Assembly: GCA_937872315.1 (NCBI GenBank)
Contig: CALMST010000081.1
Location: forward strand, 1-38,387
Reading direction: 5' to 3'
Length of the DNA stretch: 38,387 nucleotides
From: an uncultured Ignavibacteria bacterium
GTDB taxonomy: Bacteria; Bacteroidota; Ignavibacteria; Tepidaquicellales; Tepidaquicellaceae
Both the position numbers and the translations under genes were made by a program. Of the stretch, positions 25,942 to 33,871 are shown in pieces. The notes below the pieces were generated by a model, which ran no database searches, had not been told where the DNA came from, and worked only from the letters and a program-made list of their open reading frames with translations. Positions within the stretch are counted from its first letter, which is position 1. Every line of letters begins with the position of its first letter.

Positions 25942-26856
25942 TTATGTGTTTTTGGGTTTAAATTTCATGTCTAAATTTGCTTTATTTCTTTCATAATAGA
26001 TCGAGCCTAATTCCGCTCCCACTACAAATATTACCGAGATGTAATATATATAAAAAATGCTGATTACTATGGTGGCATAAGCTCCGTATATCTTTCCGTA
26101 ATTTGCGATCTTTAACACGTATATTGAAAACAGGTATTTTAATGCTTCAAAAAAAAGCGCTGACATAAATGATGAGAATAATATCACTTTTTTGTTATAT
26201 CTCCAGTGCGGAACTAAAGCATATAACACATAGAACAATCCGAAAGATAAAATGTAAGCAATAATCATCGGAATAAGCTTCTGAAAAAATGTGAGAATAA
26301 CTATTTCTCCGAATATTCCCTGGGAATATTCCTCAATGATCTGAAATCCCGAAGTGACTGCCATTGATAATATAAAAAGAACAACACTTATGATCACAAG
26401 CGCAAAATCCCTTATCTTTCCTATAAAATAATTCAGCTCGGTGTTTATGTTGTATATTTTTCTTAAAACTTCCCGCATTGCAGAAAACAACCCGCTTACG
26501 GTCCAGAATAATCCCGCAAGCCCGAGTGTTCCTGTCAGAAACGCATTATTAGAGAGTTCTTTTGTCCTTTCTGTTAATTCAAATATGAATCTGTCCTTGT
26601 ACTGACCCGGAAGCGGTACGATACTGTTGAGATAGCTTATGAGTTTCTCCTGTACTTCTCCGCTCTCGAGATAATATCCAAGCACTGTTAAAAGCATCAG
26701 AGTAAATGGAATTATACATATCAGGATATTAAAGGATATACCCGATGACATTATCCAGATGTGGTCGGTATCAAATTTTTTTAATAATACATCTATGTAA
26801 TGGTAAACAGTCCTGTAAACTTTCAGATCTTTTATCCGGTCTAAAATTTTTTTCAT
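25942..26856 (-). CDS. YihY/virulence factor BrkB family membrane protein
   Basis: The protein has 304 residues with about six TM helices: ISFNILICIIPFTLMLLTV, AFLTGTLGLAGLFWTVSGLF, FALVIISVVLFILSM, MIIAYILSFGLFYVLYAL, VILFSSFMSALFFEALKY and the last TIVISIFYIYYISVIFVVG. GAELGSIYYE is the usual family ending. The function of the family is not settled; an old RNase BN annotation is incorrect. It lies 20 bp upstream of the phosphatase gene on the same strand and 39 bp downstream of hutH. Confidence 0.9.
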   Translation of the reverse strand: MKKILDRIKDLKVYRTVYHYIDVLLKKFDTDHIWIMSSGISFNILICIIPFTLMLLTVLGYYLESGEVQEKLISYLNSIVPLPGQYKDRFIFELTERTKELSNNAFLTGTLGLAGLFWTVSGLFSAMREVLRKIYNINTELNYFIGKIRDFALVIISVVLFILSMAVTSGFQIIEEYSQGIFGEIVILTFFQKLIPMIIAYILSFGLFYVLYALVPHWRYNKKVILFSSFMSALFFEALKYLFSIYVLKIANYGKIYGAYATIVISIFYIYYISVIFVVGAELGSIYYERNKANLDMKFKPKNT

Positions 26857-26895
26857 TCAGTGGTTTAGTGTCAAAATATGGGCGTGGTAAATTAG

Positions 26896-28437
26896 TTATT
26901 CCAGCTTTCCTGTTTTGGCTTCAACAGATTTAAGGAACTTTTCTTCAAAAACCGTTTCAACGGTTTTTAGAATGTAGCCGGATGTTACAACATCATCTGA
27001 AATGTGTTCAATTTCTTTTCTTACATTCAGATATGCCTGCTCTGTTCCTTTTCCGCTTTTCAATGGTCTGAGAAAATCAATTCCCTGCGCTGCACACAAT
27101 ATTTCTATTGCTATCACTTTCTTTACATTGTTTACAACGTCAAAGCATTTACGCGAACTTACCGAACCCATGGAATTGTGATCTTCCTGATTTGCGCTGG
27201 TAGGTATTGAATCTACCGAAGCAGGGTGGCATAAAACTTTATTCTCGCTTATTAAAGCTGCAGCAGTGTACTGAACAATCATGAGACCTGAGTTAAGCCC
27301 CGCTTTTTCTTCATTGATCAAAAATCTCGGCAATCCGCTCAGACTTCCGTCAACCAGTCTTGCTGTCCTTCTTTCACTTATGTTTCCGAGTTCGCTGATG
27401 GCTATTGCAAGAAAATCCGCTGCCAATGCCAAAGGCTCTCCGTGAAAATTTCCGCCTGTAATAAATTCTTTTCCATCGGTAAATATAAGAGGATTATCCG
27501 TTACTGAATTTATCTCAGTCTCAAGTACGCTTTTGCAATAATTGATCGCATCTTTGACAGCGCCATGAACCTGAGGCATGCACCTCAGCGAATAAGAATC
27601 CTGTACCTTTCCGCAGTTTTTGTGTGAATCTAAGATCTGACTTCCTTTTAATAATTTTCTTAAATTGTTTGCGGTTGCAATCTGACCTTTATGCGGTCTG
27701 ACTTTCTGAAGTTTATCAGAGAATGCTTTCACGCTTCCCCGCATTGCGTCAAGTGACATGCTTCCCGAAATATCAGCTATCTTTGATAAATATTCCGCAT
27801 CATAGACCGCCCTGCAAAGGTATGCTGACATCATCTGAGTTCCGTTTATAAGAGCAAGTCCCTCTTTTGCTGTAAGCTTTATTGGCTTAATTTTTTTCTT
27901 TTTTAAAGCTGAAATGCTGTCGGTAATTTCGCCGTCGCATTTGCACTGACCTTCGCCTATGACCGTAAGCGCGAGGTGTGAAAGCGGTGATAGATCTCCC
28001 GAACTCCCGACCGAGCCCTGAGATGGTATCAATGGAACGATACCGGAATTGAAAATTTTTATCAGATGCTGTAATAACTCAACTCTTATACCCGAATATC
28101 CTGAAGCGAGTGAATTTATTCTGAACAAAAGCATCAGCCTGACAATAAAGTCAGGTATATATTTCCCGACTCCTGCAGCATGTGAAAGTATAAGATTTCT
28201 TTGCAGATCGTGTATATTCTTAGCGGATATTTTAACATCTTTAAATTCACCGAAACCTGTAGTGATGCCGTAAATGATTTCATCATTGCTGATCCATTCC
28301 TCAACGAGCTTTCTTGAAGCTTTTACCTTTTTTTCGGAAGATCTGCTTAATGATATCTTCCTGCCCGTTATTACTGTCTGAACGGAATTTTCCACGGTGA
28401 GATTATTCCCCGTAATAGAAAAGATTGTTTTTTGCAT
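26896..28437 (-). CDS. hutH: Histidine ammonia-lyase (aromatic amino acid lyase family)
   Basis: The protein has 513 residues from ATG 28437; a TTG two codons earlier is also open. It should deaminate histidine to urocanate. Y56 (YGITTGFGEF), LSHAAGVG with H86, and the C-terminal block SVDSIPTSANQEDHNSMG match HutH. The prosthetic-group (MIO) segment reads GSVGSSGDLSPLSH, so the cyclising tripeptide at 145-147 is Ser-Ser-Gly rather than the usual Ala-Ser-Gly. LNSGLMIVQYTAAALISENK is conserved. No hutU, hutI or hutG is in the window, so this could serve another aromatic substrate. TATATTTGCAAATG at the start may be a near-leaderless promoter. Confidence 0.88.
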   Translation of the reverse strand: MQKTIFSITGNNLTVENSVQTVITGRKISLSRSSEKKVKASRKLVEEWISNDEIIYGITTGFGEFKDVKISAKNIHDLQRNLILSHAAGVGKYIPDFIVRLMLLFRINSLASGYSGIRVELLQHLIKIFNSGIVPLIPSQGSVGSSGDLSPLSHLALTVIGEGQCKCDGEITDSISALKKKKIKPIKLTAKEGLALINGTQMMSAYLCRAVYDAEYLSKIADISGSMSLDAMRGSVKAFSDKLQKVRPHKGQIATANNLRKLLKGSQILDSHKNCGKVQDSYSLRCMPQVHGAVKDAINYCKSVLETEINSVTDNPLIFTDGKEFITGGNFHGEPLALAADFLAIAISELGNISERRTARLVDGSLSGLPRFLINEEKAGLNSGLMIVQYTAAALISENKVLCHPASVDSIPTSANQEDHNSMGSVSSRKCFDVVNNVKKVIAIEILCAAQGIDFLRPLKSGKGTEQAYLNVRKEIEHISDDVVTSGYILKTVETVFEEKFLKSVEAKTGKLE

Positions 28438-28443
28438 TTGCAA

Positions 28444-28780
28444 ATATACAAATGTAGTGAGGAATTATAAAGATAGAAATTATATGCGGAATGAATAAGA
28501 AATCAATAATTTCCGGATTAATTTAAAAAAGTTATAAGAAATTTTATTGCAGTCTTAAATCAGCATTCTTAAATTGATTTTCAAAATAAACCCGCCTGTT
28601 TTAAATTACCGAAATAGATTCAGAGTGTTGGCGATAGGTAAAAATTTGATGAATAGCCGTTCTACAAGAATAAAATACCCGGAGCGAAGGAGACTCCGCC
28701 GGGAAGAAAAAATAAGGTCTTTTGATAAGTAAATTGCATTAATTTCAATACTCCGAAACAAAGCTAATTATCACTTCTGA
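28444..28780. other. Intergenic region between divergent hutH and TonB receptor
   Basis: No gene is seen. Two TAnnTTTG matches (TACATTTG, TATATTTG) lie just upstream of hutH. A GC-rich inverted repeat CCCGGAG...CTCCGCCGGG at about 28678-28703 stands out in the AT-rich background. It has no T-tract directly after it and is not recognised as a known riboswitch. Confidence 0.45.
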
Positions 28781-28798
28781 TTATGATTTAAATCATAA
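28781..28798. promoter_or_regulatory. 18-bp palindrome, candidate FNR/CRP-type operator
   Basis: TTATGATTTAAATCATAA is a perfect palindrome 34 bp before the TonB receptor start. Its core TGAT-N4-ATCA resembles CRP/FNR-family sites (TTGAT-N4-ATCAA). The position fits an operator for the receptor gene. The regulator is not in the window, so the assignment is a suggestion. Confidence 0.5.
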
Positions 28799-28832
28799 AG
28801 ACATAATTTTCATTCTTGATATTTTTAAGCAA

Positions 28833-31223
28833 ATGAGAATTATGAAACTTTTATTTTATTCAATATTCTTAATAATATTTTCTGCAAAACCTGCTTCAGG
28901 TCAGTTTCAAATTTCAGGAAAAGTCCTGGATGAAAATTCAGAGTATCCTCTATCGGGTGCTGTGATAATTCTGTATCCGGGCGAACTTAGTACCGTATCG
29001 GATGACAGCGGCAGGTTTTCGATATGTAATGTTAATATTGAAAATGTTACAGTTAAAGTAAATATGATCGGTTATAAGAATGTTTCAATTTATAAAAAAC
29101 TATCTGCCTCCGAAAACAACTTTATCATAATCAATCTTGCTGAGATGAATATCATGACCGGTGAGATTGAAGTCTATTCAACTAAAATTGAGCATCAGCT
29201 TAAGTACTCGATCTTTCCCATTGCTTTGGTTTCAAAAAAAAATATTGCCGGTGTAAATCCGGTATCTGTATCGGAAGTGATAAGCACAAAACCCGGACTT
29301 AATCTGATAAGGGACGGTATCTGGGCTACTGACATTAACATTAGAGGAATGAGCAGGGATAATATTGTAGTGCTTATAAACGGAAACAGGATCGAAACTG
29401 CAAACAATCTCTCGGCAAGATTATCGCTTGTGGATATGAATACAATTGAAAGGATCGAAGTGATCAAAGGCGGGACTTCATCGATCTATGGGTCGGGCGG
29501 TACAGGCGGAGTAGTCAGCATTACTACTCTATCAGGAAAATATGAGAAAAAATTTTCTCTGAATGGTGTTCTCTCCGGAGCATATGCGTCGGTTAATGAA
29601 ATGACCAACCCCGGTCTGTCTCTTTATCTTAGTTCAGAAAAAATGTATGCAAATCTTTACACCATATTCCGGCAGGCATCTGATATGAAAATTCCTTCGG
29701 GAATTATTCCAAACAGTTCTTTCAGAGATTATGGTATTTCATTAAACTCGGGAATCAGATTCAGCAGGAATAATCTCCTGACACTCGATCTGCAGTTCAT
29801 GAATACGCCTTATGCAGGCATTCCGGGCGGATATCCTTTGTTCCCAAATACAGCAACCGTTACATACGAGCCGGCGGAAAGACAGCTTGCAGCATTGACT
29901 TATGAAAACAGAAATGTTTCAGGTCTGATAAGCGATCTGTCGGTTAAGATATTTTTTCAGAATATTTTCAGGGACGTGAATGTAGCTCCTGACAATTTTG
30001 TTATTGTTCCGGGAACAGCCACCACTCCCGCAAGGAAGATCACGAATGTTTCAATTGATCCTGACGGCAGTCATTATTCATCCGGAGCCATCATAGAGGC
30101 AGAATTTGTAACAAATAGTAATAATAAACTTATTGGAGGCATTGATCTTTGGAGAAGAAAGCTTGAGACTTCAAGAGAACGGACGCAGATAATTGAAGTG
30201 CTTGATTCAAATAATAATGTTGTCTCGACTTCGATAATTCAGACCGGAGATATCCCGATCCCTGATTCCAGATATACAAGTATCGGACTTTTCGCGCAGG
30301 ATCAGATAAGTATAATGAATGATAAGTTGTTTTTAGATTTTAGTGCCAGAGCCGATGGAATTTACATCTCAAATGAGCAATCCGTAAGTCCGCTATATGT
30401 GATCACAAACGGAGTCATCAGTAATTCTCCTGCAGATCAGATCGTGCTGTGGGAAGCATCTGCTTCCAGTGATCTTTCATGGAGTTTTAACTCAGGGGGG
30501 AATTACAAACTAAGCAGCGAACTGAATTACGCTTTGAATTTTTCTTATGCTTACAGATCTCCGTCACTTGAAGAAAGATTTCAGTATATAGATCTCGGAA
30601 ATGTAGTAAGACTCGGCAATCCGCTTCTAAATCCTGAAACAGGATACTTTATCTCCACCTCCCTGAAATACTGGGGTGAAGATCTGAATCTTTCGCTTGA
30701 GTTGTATGCAAATTATCTGTCAGATCTGGTAACTGAAATTCCGGGAATTTATGAAAACAGAAATGCTTTCATAAAAACCAATATAGGCAGCGCGAGACTG
30801 GCGGGATTTGATGCAGAATGGGCTTATAATTTTTACGGAGGTCTGGTGTTCTATGGCGGTGCTTCGTTTGTAAACGGAGAAGACACATATAACGGTTCGG
30901 CTCTCCCGCAGATACCGCCGCTCAACGGAAATATTGGTCTGAAATATGATCTCAATAATTTGTTTAATTTAAATTTGAATACGTTTGTTTATGCTGCACA
31001 GAACAGAGTCGCACCGGGCGAAATCACAACTCCGGGATATGTTGTGTTTAATTTTTATACTGGCATAAATAAATTATTTTTAAGCGGTTATGAAATGGGA
31101 ATTGATGCGGGAATTGAAAATATTTTCGATAATGATTACAGAGATCATTTGTCAACCGGCAGAGGCTCTGTCACATCTGAACCCGGCAGAAATTTTTTCT
31201 TTAAAGCAAAACTGGTCTTCTGA
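28833..31223 (+). CDS. TonB-dependent outer membrane receptor
   Basis: The protein has 796 residues. The signal peptide is LLFYSIFLIIFSAKPASG, so mature protein starts near QFQISGKV. Residues about 25-110 are a carboxypeptidase-regulatory-like beta domain (GKVLDENSEYPLSGAVI), typical of Bacteroidota-type receptors. The plug follows, with DINIRGMSRDNIVVLINGNR and IERIEVIKGGTSSIYGSGGTGGVV. Then comes a beta barrel with alternating hydrophobic strands that closes FFFKAKLVF, ending in Phe as expected. It imports a metal chelate, vitamin or similar through TonB energy. The substrate is not readable, and no TonB or ABC genes are adjacent. A second ATG three codons in is an alternative start. Confidence 0.93.
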   Translation: MRIMKLLFYSIFLIIFSAKPASGQFQISGKVLDENSEYPLSGAVIILYPGELSTVSDDSGRFSICNVNIENVTVKVNMIGYKNVSIYKKLSASENNFIIINLAEMNIMTGEIEVYSTKIEHQLKYSIFPIALVSKKNIAGVNPVSVSEVISTKPGLNLIRDGIWATDINIRGMSRDNIVVLINGNRIETANNLSARLSLVDMNTIERIEVIKGGTSSIYGSGGTGGVVSITTLSGKYEKKFSLNGVLSGAYASVNEMTNPGLSLYLSSEKMYANLYTIFRQASDMKIPSGIIPNSSFRDYGISLNSGIRFSRNNLLTLDLQFMNTPYAGIPGGYPLFPNTATVTYEPAERQLAALTYENRNVSGLISDLSVKIFFQNIFRDVNVAPDNFVIVPGTATTPARKITNVSIDPDGSHYSSGAIIEAEFVTNSNNKLIGGIDLWRRKLETSRERTQIIEVLDSNNNVVSTSIIQTGDIPIPDSRYTSIGLFAQDQISIMNDKLFLDFSARADGIYISNEQSVSPLYVITNGVISNSPADQIVLWEASASSDLSWSFNSGGNYKLSSELNYALNFSYAYRSPSLEERFQYIDLGNVVRLGNPLLNPETGYFISTSLKYWGEDLNLSLELYANYLSDLVTEIPGIYENRNAFIKTNIGSARLAGFDAEWAYNFYGGLVFYGGASFVNGEDTYNGSALPQIPPLNGNIGLKYDLNNLFNLNLNTFVYAAQNRVAPGEITTPGYVVFNFYTGINKLFLSGYEMGIDAGIENIFDNDYRDHLSTGRGSVTSEPGRNFFFKAKLVF

Positions 31224-31258
31224 TTGATTTCAATAAACCAATTAACCTGTTAAACATC

Positions 31259-32140
31259 ATGGAATGGTACTGGCTTGCAATAGCATCAGCTTTATTATCC
31301 GCATTCTCAGCAATAATGCAGAAAAAGGTACTTGGTAAAATATCAGCTCTGAATTTTACTGTTATTGTTTCTGTCATCATTGCATTGCTGTCAACTATAC
31401 TGGTCGGTAAAGTTGATCTTTCTTCTGCTGGATCTTTTACTATACCGGTGCTCATTGGTAAATCCATTATCAACGCAGCGGCATTCTTATGCATTATGAC
31501 AGCATTGAAAAATCTGGAGATAAGCAGAGCTTTGCCAATACTTGCTGCCTCTCCTATGACAGTTGCATTGCTTGCATTTATATTTCTCGGTGAAAGTTTA
31601 TCGCTTACAGAGGTCATGGGGATGCTGCTTATAGTTTCGGGAACATACATACTCGAACTCAAAAAAAGCGAAAACATTTCTGCGCCATTCAGGGTTTTTA
31701 TTGATTCAAAATATCACAGGATAATACTGATAGCTCTGGGTCTGATGACATTGTCCGCAATACTTGATAAATTGCTTCTGACAAGTTTTAAATTACCGCC
31801 TCTTACATTTCTTGTTTTACAGAATTATTTCTTTTTGATAATATTCCTTCTGTTCAGAATTTTTAACGGTTTCAGGAATAAAAATGAAAAACTCTTTTCC
31901 GGGGTCAGTAAAGAAATACTGCTGATAATAATTTTTATAGCCATTGCTACAATAGGGTACAGATGGACACAGATTGAAGCAACAAGACTTGGTCCGGTCG
32001 GACTTGTGATAGCAATAAAGAGATTATCGGTTTTATTTGCTGTTGTGATCGGTGCTAAATTATTTAATGAGGAAAACTATCTGAAGAAGGTCATAGCAAC
32101 AATAACAATAGTTGCCGGTGCATTGCTGATTTATGATTAA
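31259..32140 (+). CDS. EamA/DMT-superfamily membrane transporter
   Basis: The protein has 293 residues with about ten TM helices arranged as two EamA repeats. The first spans residues 1-138, with ISRALPILAASPMTVALLAFIFLGE followed by a helix ending GTYILELKKS. The second spans about 150-293, with ATRLGPVGLVIAIKRLSVLFAVVIGAKLF and ending ATITIVAGALLIYD. Such proteins export or import metabolites; the substrate is unknown. The start follows the TonB receptor by 35 bp, so they may share a transcript. It ends 2 bp before the convergent histidine kinase gene. Confidence 0.9.
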   Translation: MEWYWLAIASALLSAFSAIMQKKVLGKISALNFTVIVSVIIALLSTILVGKVDLSSAGSFTIPVLIGKSIINAAAFLCIMTALKNLEISRALPILAASPMTVALLAFIFLGESLSLTEVMGMLLIVSGTYILELKKSENISAPFRVFIDSKYHRIILIALGLMTLSAILDKLLLTSFKLPPLTFLVLQNYFFLIIFLLFRIFNGFRNKNEKLFSGVSKEILLIIIFIAIATIGYRWTQIEATRLGPVGLVIAIKRLSVLFAVVIGAKLFNEENYLKKVIATITIVAGALLIYD

Positions 32141-32142
32141 AA

Positions 32143-33561
32143 CTATTTTCTATTTACTGCCGGCTCATCATTACTCTCAATATACGGTATCTCTACATAT
32201 ATTGTCGTTCCGGGAAATTTATCATTCCCGATCTTATTCGGACTGACGATTTTCATAGTACCGTTATGCTGCTCAACGATCTTTTTTACTACGGATAATC
32301 CGAGTCCAATACCTTCAACCTTATTTTTCTTTACATTACTTGCGCGGTAAAACTCATCAGATATTTTACTTATCTCATCAGGCGGTATGCCAATGCCGGT
32401 ATCACTCAGAGAGATCATCAGCTTATCTTTGTTTTCAGAATCAGATATTTTTAATGTGACCTCACCTCCCGAAGGAGTGTACTTTATGGCATTACTTATT
32501 ATGTTTGAAAAAAGAATTTTAATTAAACTTTCGTCAGCATAAATAGCTCTTTCTGTTTCTCTTTCATCTTCATATGTAAAATGAATATTTGCTCCTGAAA
32601 ATTTATCTTTGATCTTTTCTATAATTCCGGTAACAATGATCTCAGGGTCTGTTTTGTCTTTTCTGATAACATCCAGAAGTTTGACTTTTGAAACTTCAAT
32701 AATATTGTTTGTCAGACTTATCGACTCTTCCGATCTTTTTTTCATTTTCAGTAAAATGTCTTTCGCCTTATCATTGATATCTCCGGCTATGCCGCCGATC
32801 AGCAGATTCAGATAAGATACAATTGCAGACACGGGAGATTTTAATTCATGTACAACAGCCAGCACATACCTTTGTTTTTCCTTTTCGGAAAGTTCAAGTT
32901 CGTATATAGCTTCAATAAGCTGCTGATCCCTTTTATACAAAGCGCTTGCGAGATTATTTGAGAACATCACACTAACGAGCATCATCAGCCAGAATGTTAT
33001 AAGATTAAGAAATACATAGGTTGTTTTTAAATTAATGATCGAACCTGTATTGGAAATCGGAAATTCGTCTATGAGTCCGAAGTGAACTGAGAGTGTCAGG
33101 AAAGAAAAAATCATTAATACGGTTAAAACTATTCCATAGACTAATCTGCCGGGTAATATCATGCTTCCGATGATTGCATGAAAGATAAAGAATAAATAGA
33201 AAGGGCTGTTGAGCAAACCTGTAAGATAAACCAGTATCATTAATGAAATAAGATCAAAGACTATCTGCAGAAAAGCGAATTTAATCGGATTGAATTTCCG
33301 AATGTCGTTCCGGATCCTACCGGAGTTGAATAGGTAAGAAAGCGTTAAGTTATAAATTAATGTAAGAATGAATATTGCTATAATTCCCTTATACTGAATG
33401 TTGCTGAGCTTTTCCCCGCTGAAAAAAACTATGAATACATATAAAGATGCAAGCATTACAACAGCTGCATATCTTAGTTTTATGAACCATTTATTTCTCT
33501 CGGATACAAGCTCCCATAAATAATCCAGATCTGTAGTATTTGCGGGGATAAGATTTATCAT
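32143..33561 (-). CDS. Membrane-bound sensor histidine kinase
   Basis: The protein has 472 residues. The first 205 residues form about six TM helices (for example AVVMLASLYVFIVFF, GIIAIFILTLIYNLTLSYLF, FLQIVFDLISLMILVYL, NLITFWLMMLVSVMF) with no large periplasmic loop, so sensing is probably within the membrane. A short coiled coil leads to HisKA with H238 (VHELKSPVSAIVSY). The HATPase_c has NIISNAIKYTPSGGE, SDTGIGIPPDE and GIGLGLSVVKK. The kinase core is of a different type from the two near the left end. No receiver gene is adjacent. The nearest, at the head of the hydrogenase operon, is 4 kb away and only a speculative partner. Confidence 0.93.
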   Translation of the reverse strand: MINLIPANTTDLDYLWELVSERNKWFIKLRYAAVVMLASLYVFIVFFSGEKLSNIQYKGIIAIFILTLIYNLTLSYLFNSGRIRNDIRKFNPIKFAFLQIVFDLISLMILVYLTGLLNSPFYLFFIFHAIIGSMILPGRLVYGIVLTVLMIFSFLTLSVHFGLIDEFPISNTGSIINLKTTYVFLNLITFWLMMLVSVMFSNNLASALYKRDQQLIEAIYELELSEKEKQRYVLAVVHELKSPVSAIVSYLNLLIGGIAGDINDKAKDILLKMKKRSEESISLTNNIIEVSKVKLLDVIRKDKTDPEIIVTGIIEKIKDKFSGANIHFTYEDERETERAIYADESLIKILFSNIISNAIKYTPSGGEVTLKISDSENKDKLMISLSDTGIGIPPDEISKISDEFYRASNVKKNKVEGIGLGLSVVKKIVEQHNGTMKIVSPNKIGNDKFPGTTIYVEIPYIESNDEPAVNRK

Positions 33562-33871
33562 GATTTTTTTTAGTATTACAGCGGATATTCCTCCGTCCCG
33601 GTCTTACCGAAAACATTCTCTTAGCCCCGGAGTCTCAAAGGCAATATGATTTAAATCTTTGACATGCACTTGACTAATCTTTCAATCCGCCAAGGCTAAT
33701 TTGAGGCAGAAGCTAAACAGCTATACCGGATATCCCGTTGTGACGGAATTTTGTTTAAAGATAATATAATTTCAATATTCCGGAATTTATCATAATTCCT
33801 GACCGGTAATGCACAACTAACAATTCCTGATTCCTGATTCCTGATTCCACTATTCAATACAAACTAATTTT
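33562..33871. other. Spacer between hydrogenase operon and membrane kinase
   Basis: No gene, riboswitch or clear terminator is seen in 310 bp. Small inverted repeats include ATTCCGGAAT near 33777 and GGAATTtatcatAATTCC at 33782-33799. The sequence next to the hydrogenase gene holds a 7-bp tandem repeat. Confidence 0.5.
33823..33848. repeat. 7-bp tandem repeat, unit ATTCCTG
   Basis: About 3.7 direct copies of ATTCCTG lie in the spacer downstream of the hydrogenase operon. This is a microsatellite-like tract with no evident function. Confidence 0.8.

Noticed and set aside
28444-28832. Riboswitch (for example cobalamin) before the TonB receptor
   Set aside because: I could not find conserved cobalamin or other known aptamer elements; only one GC-rich hairpin is present.
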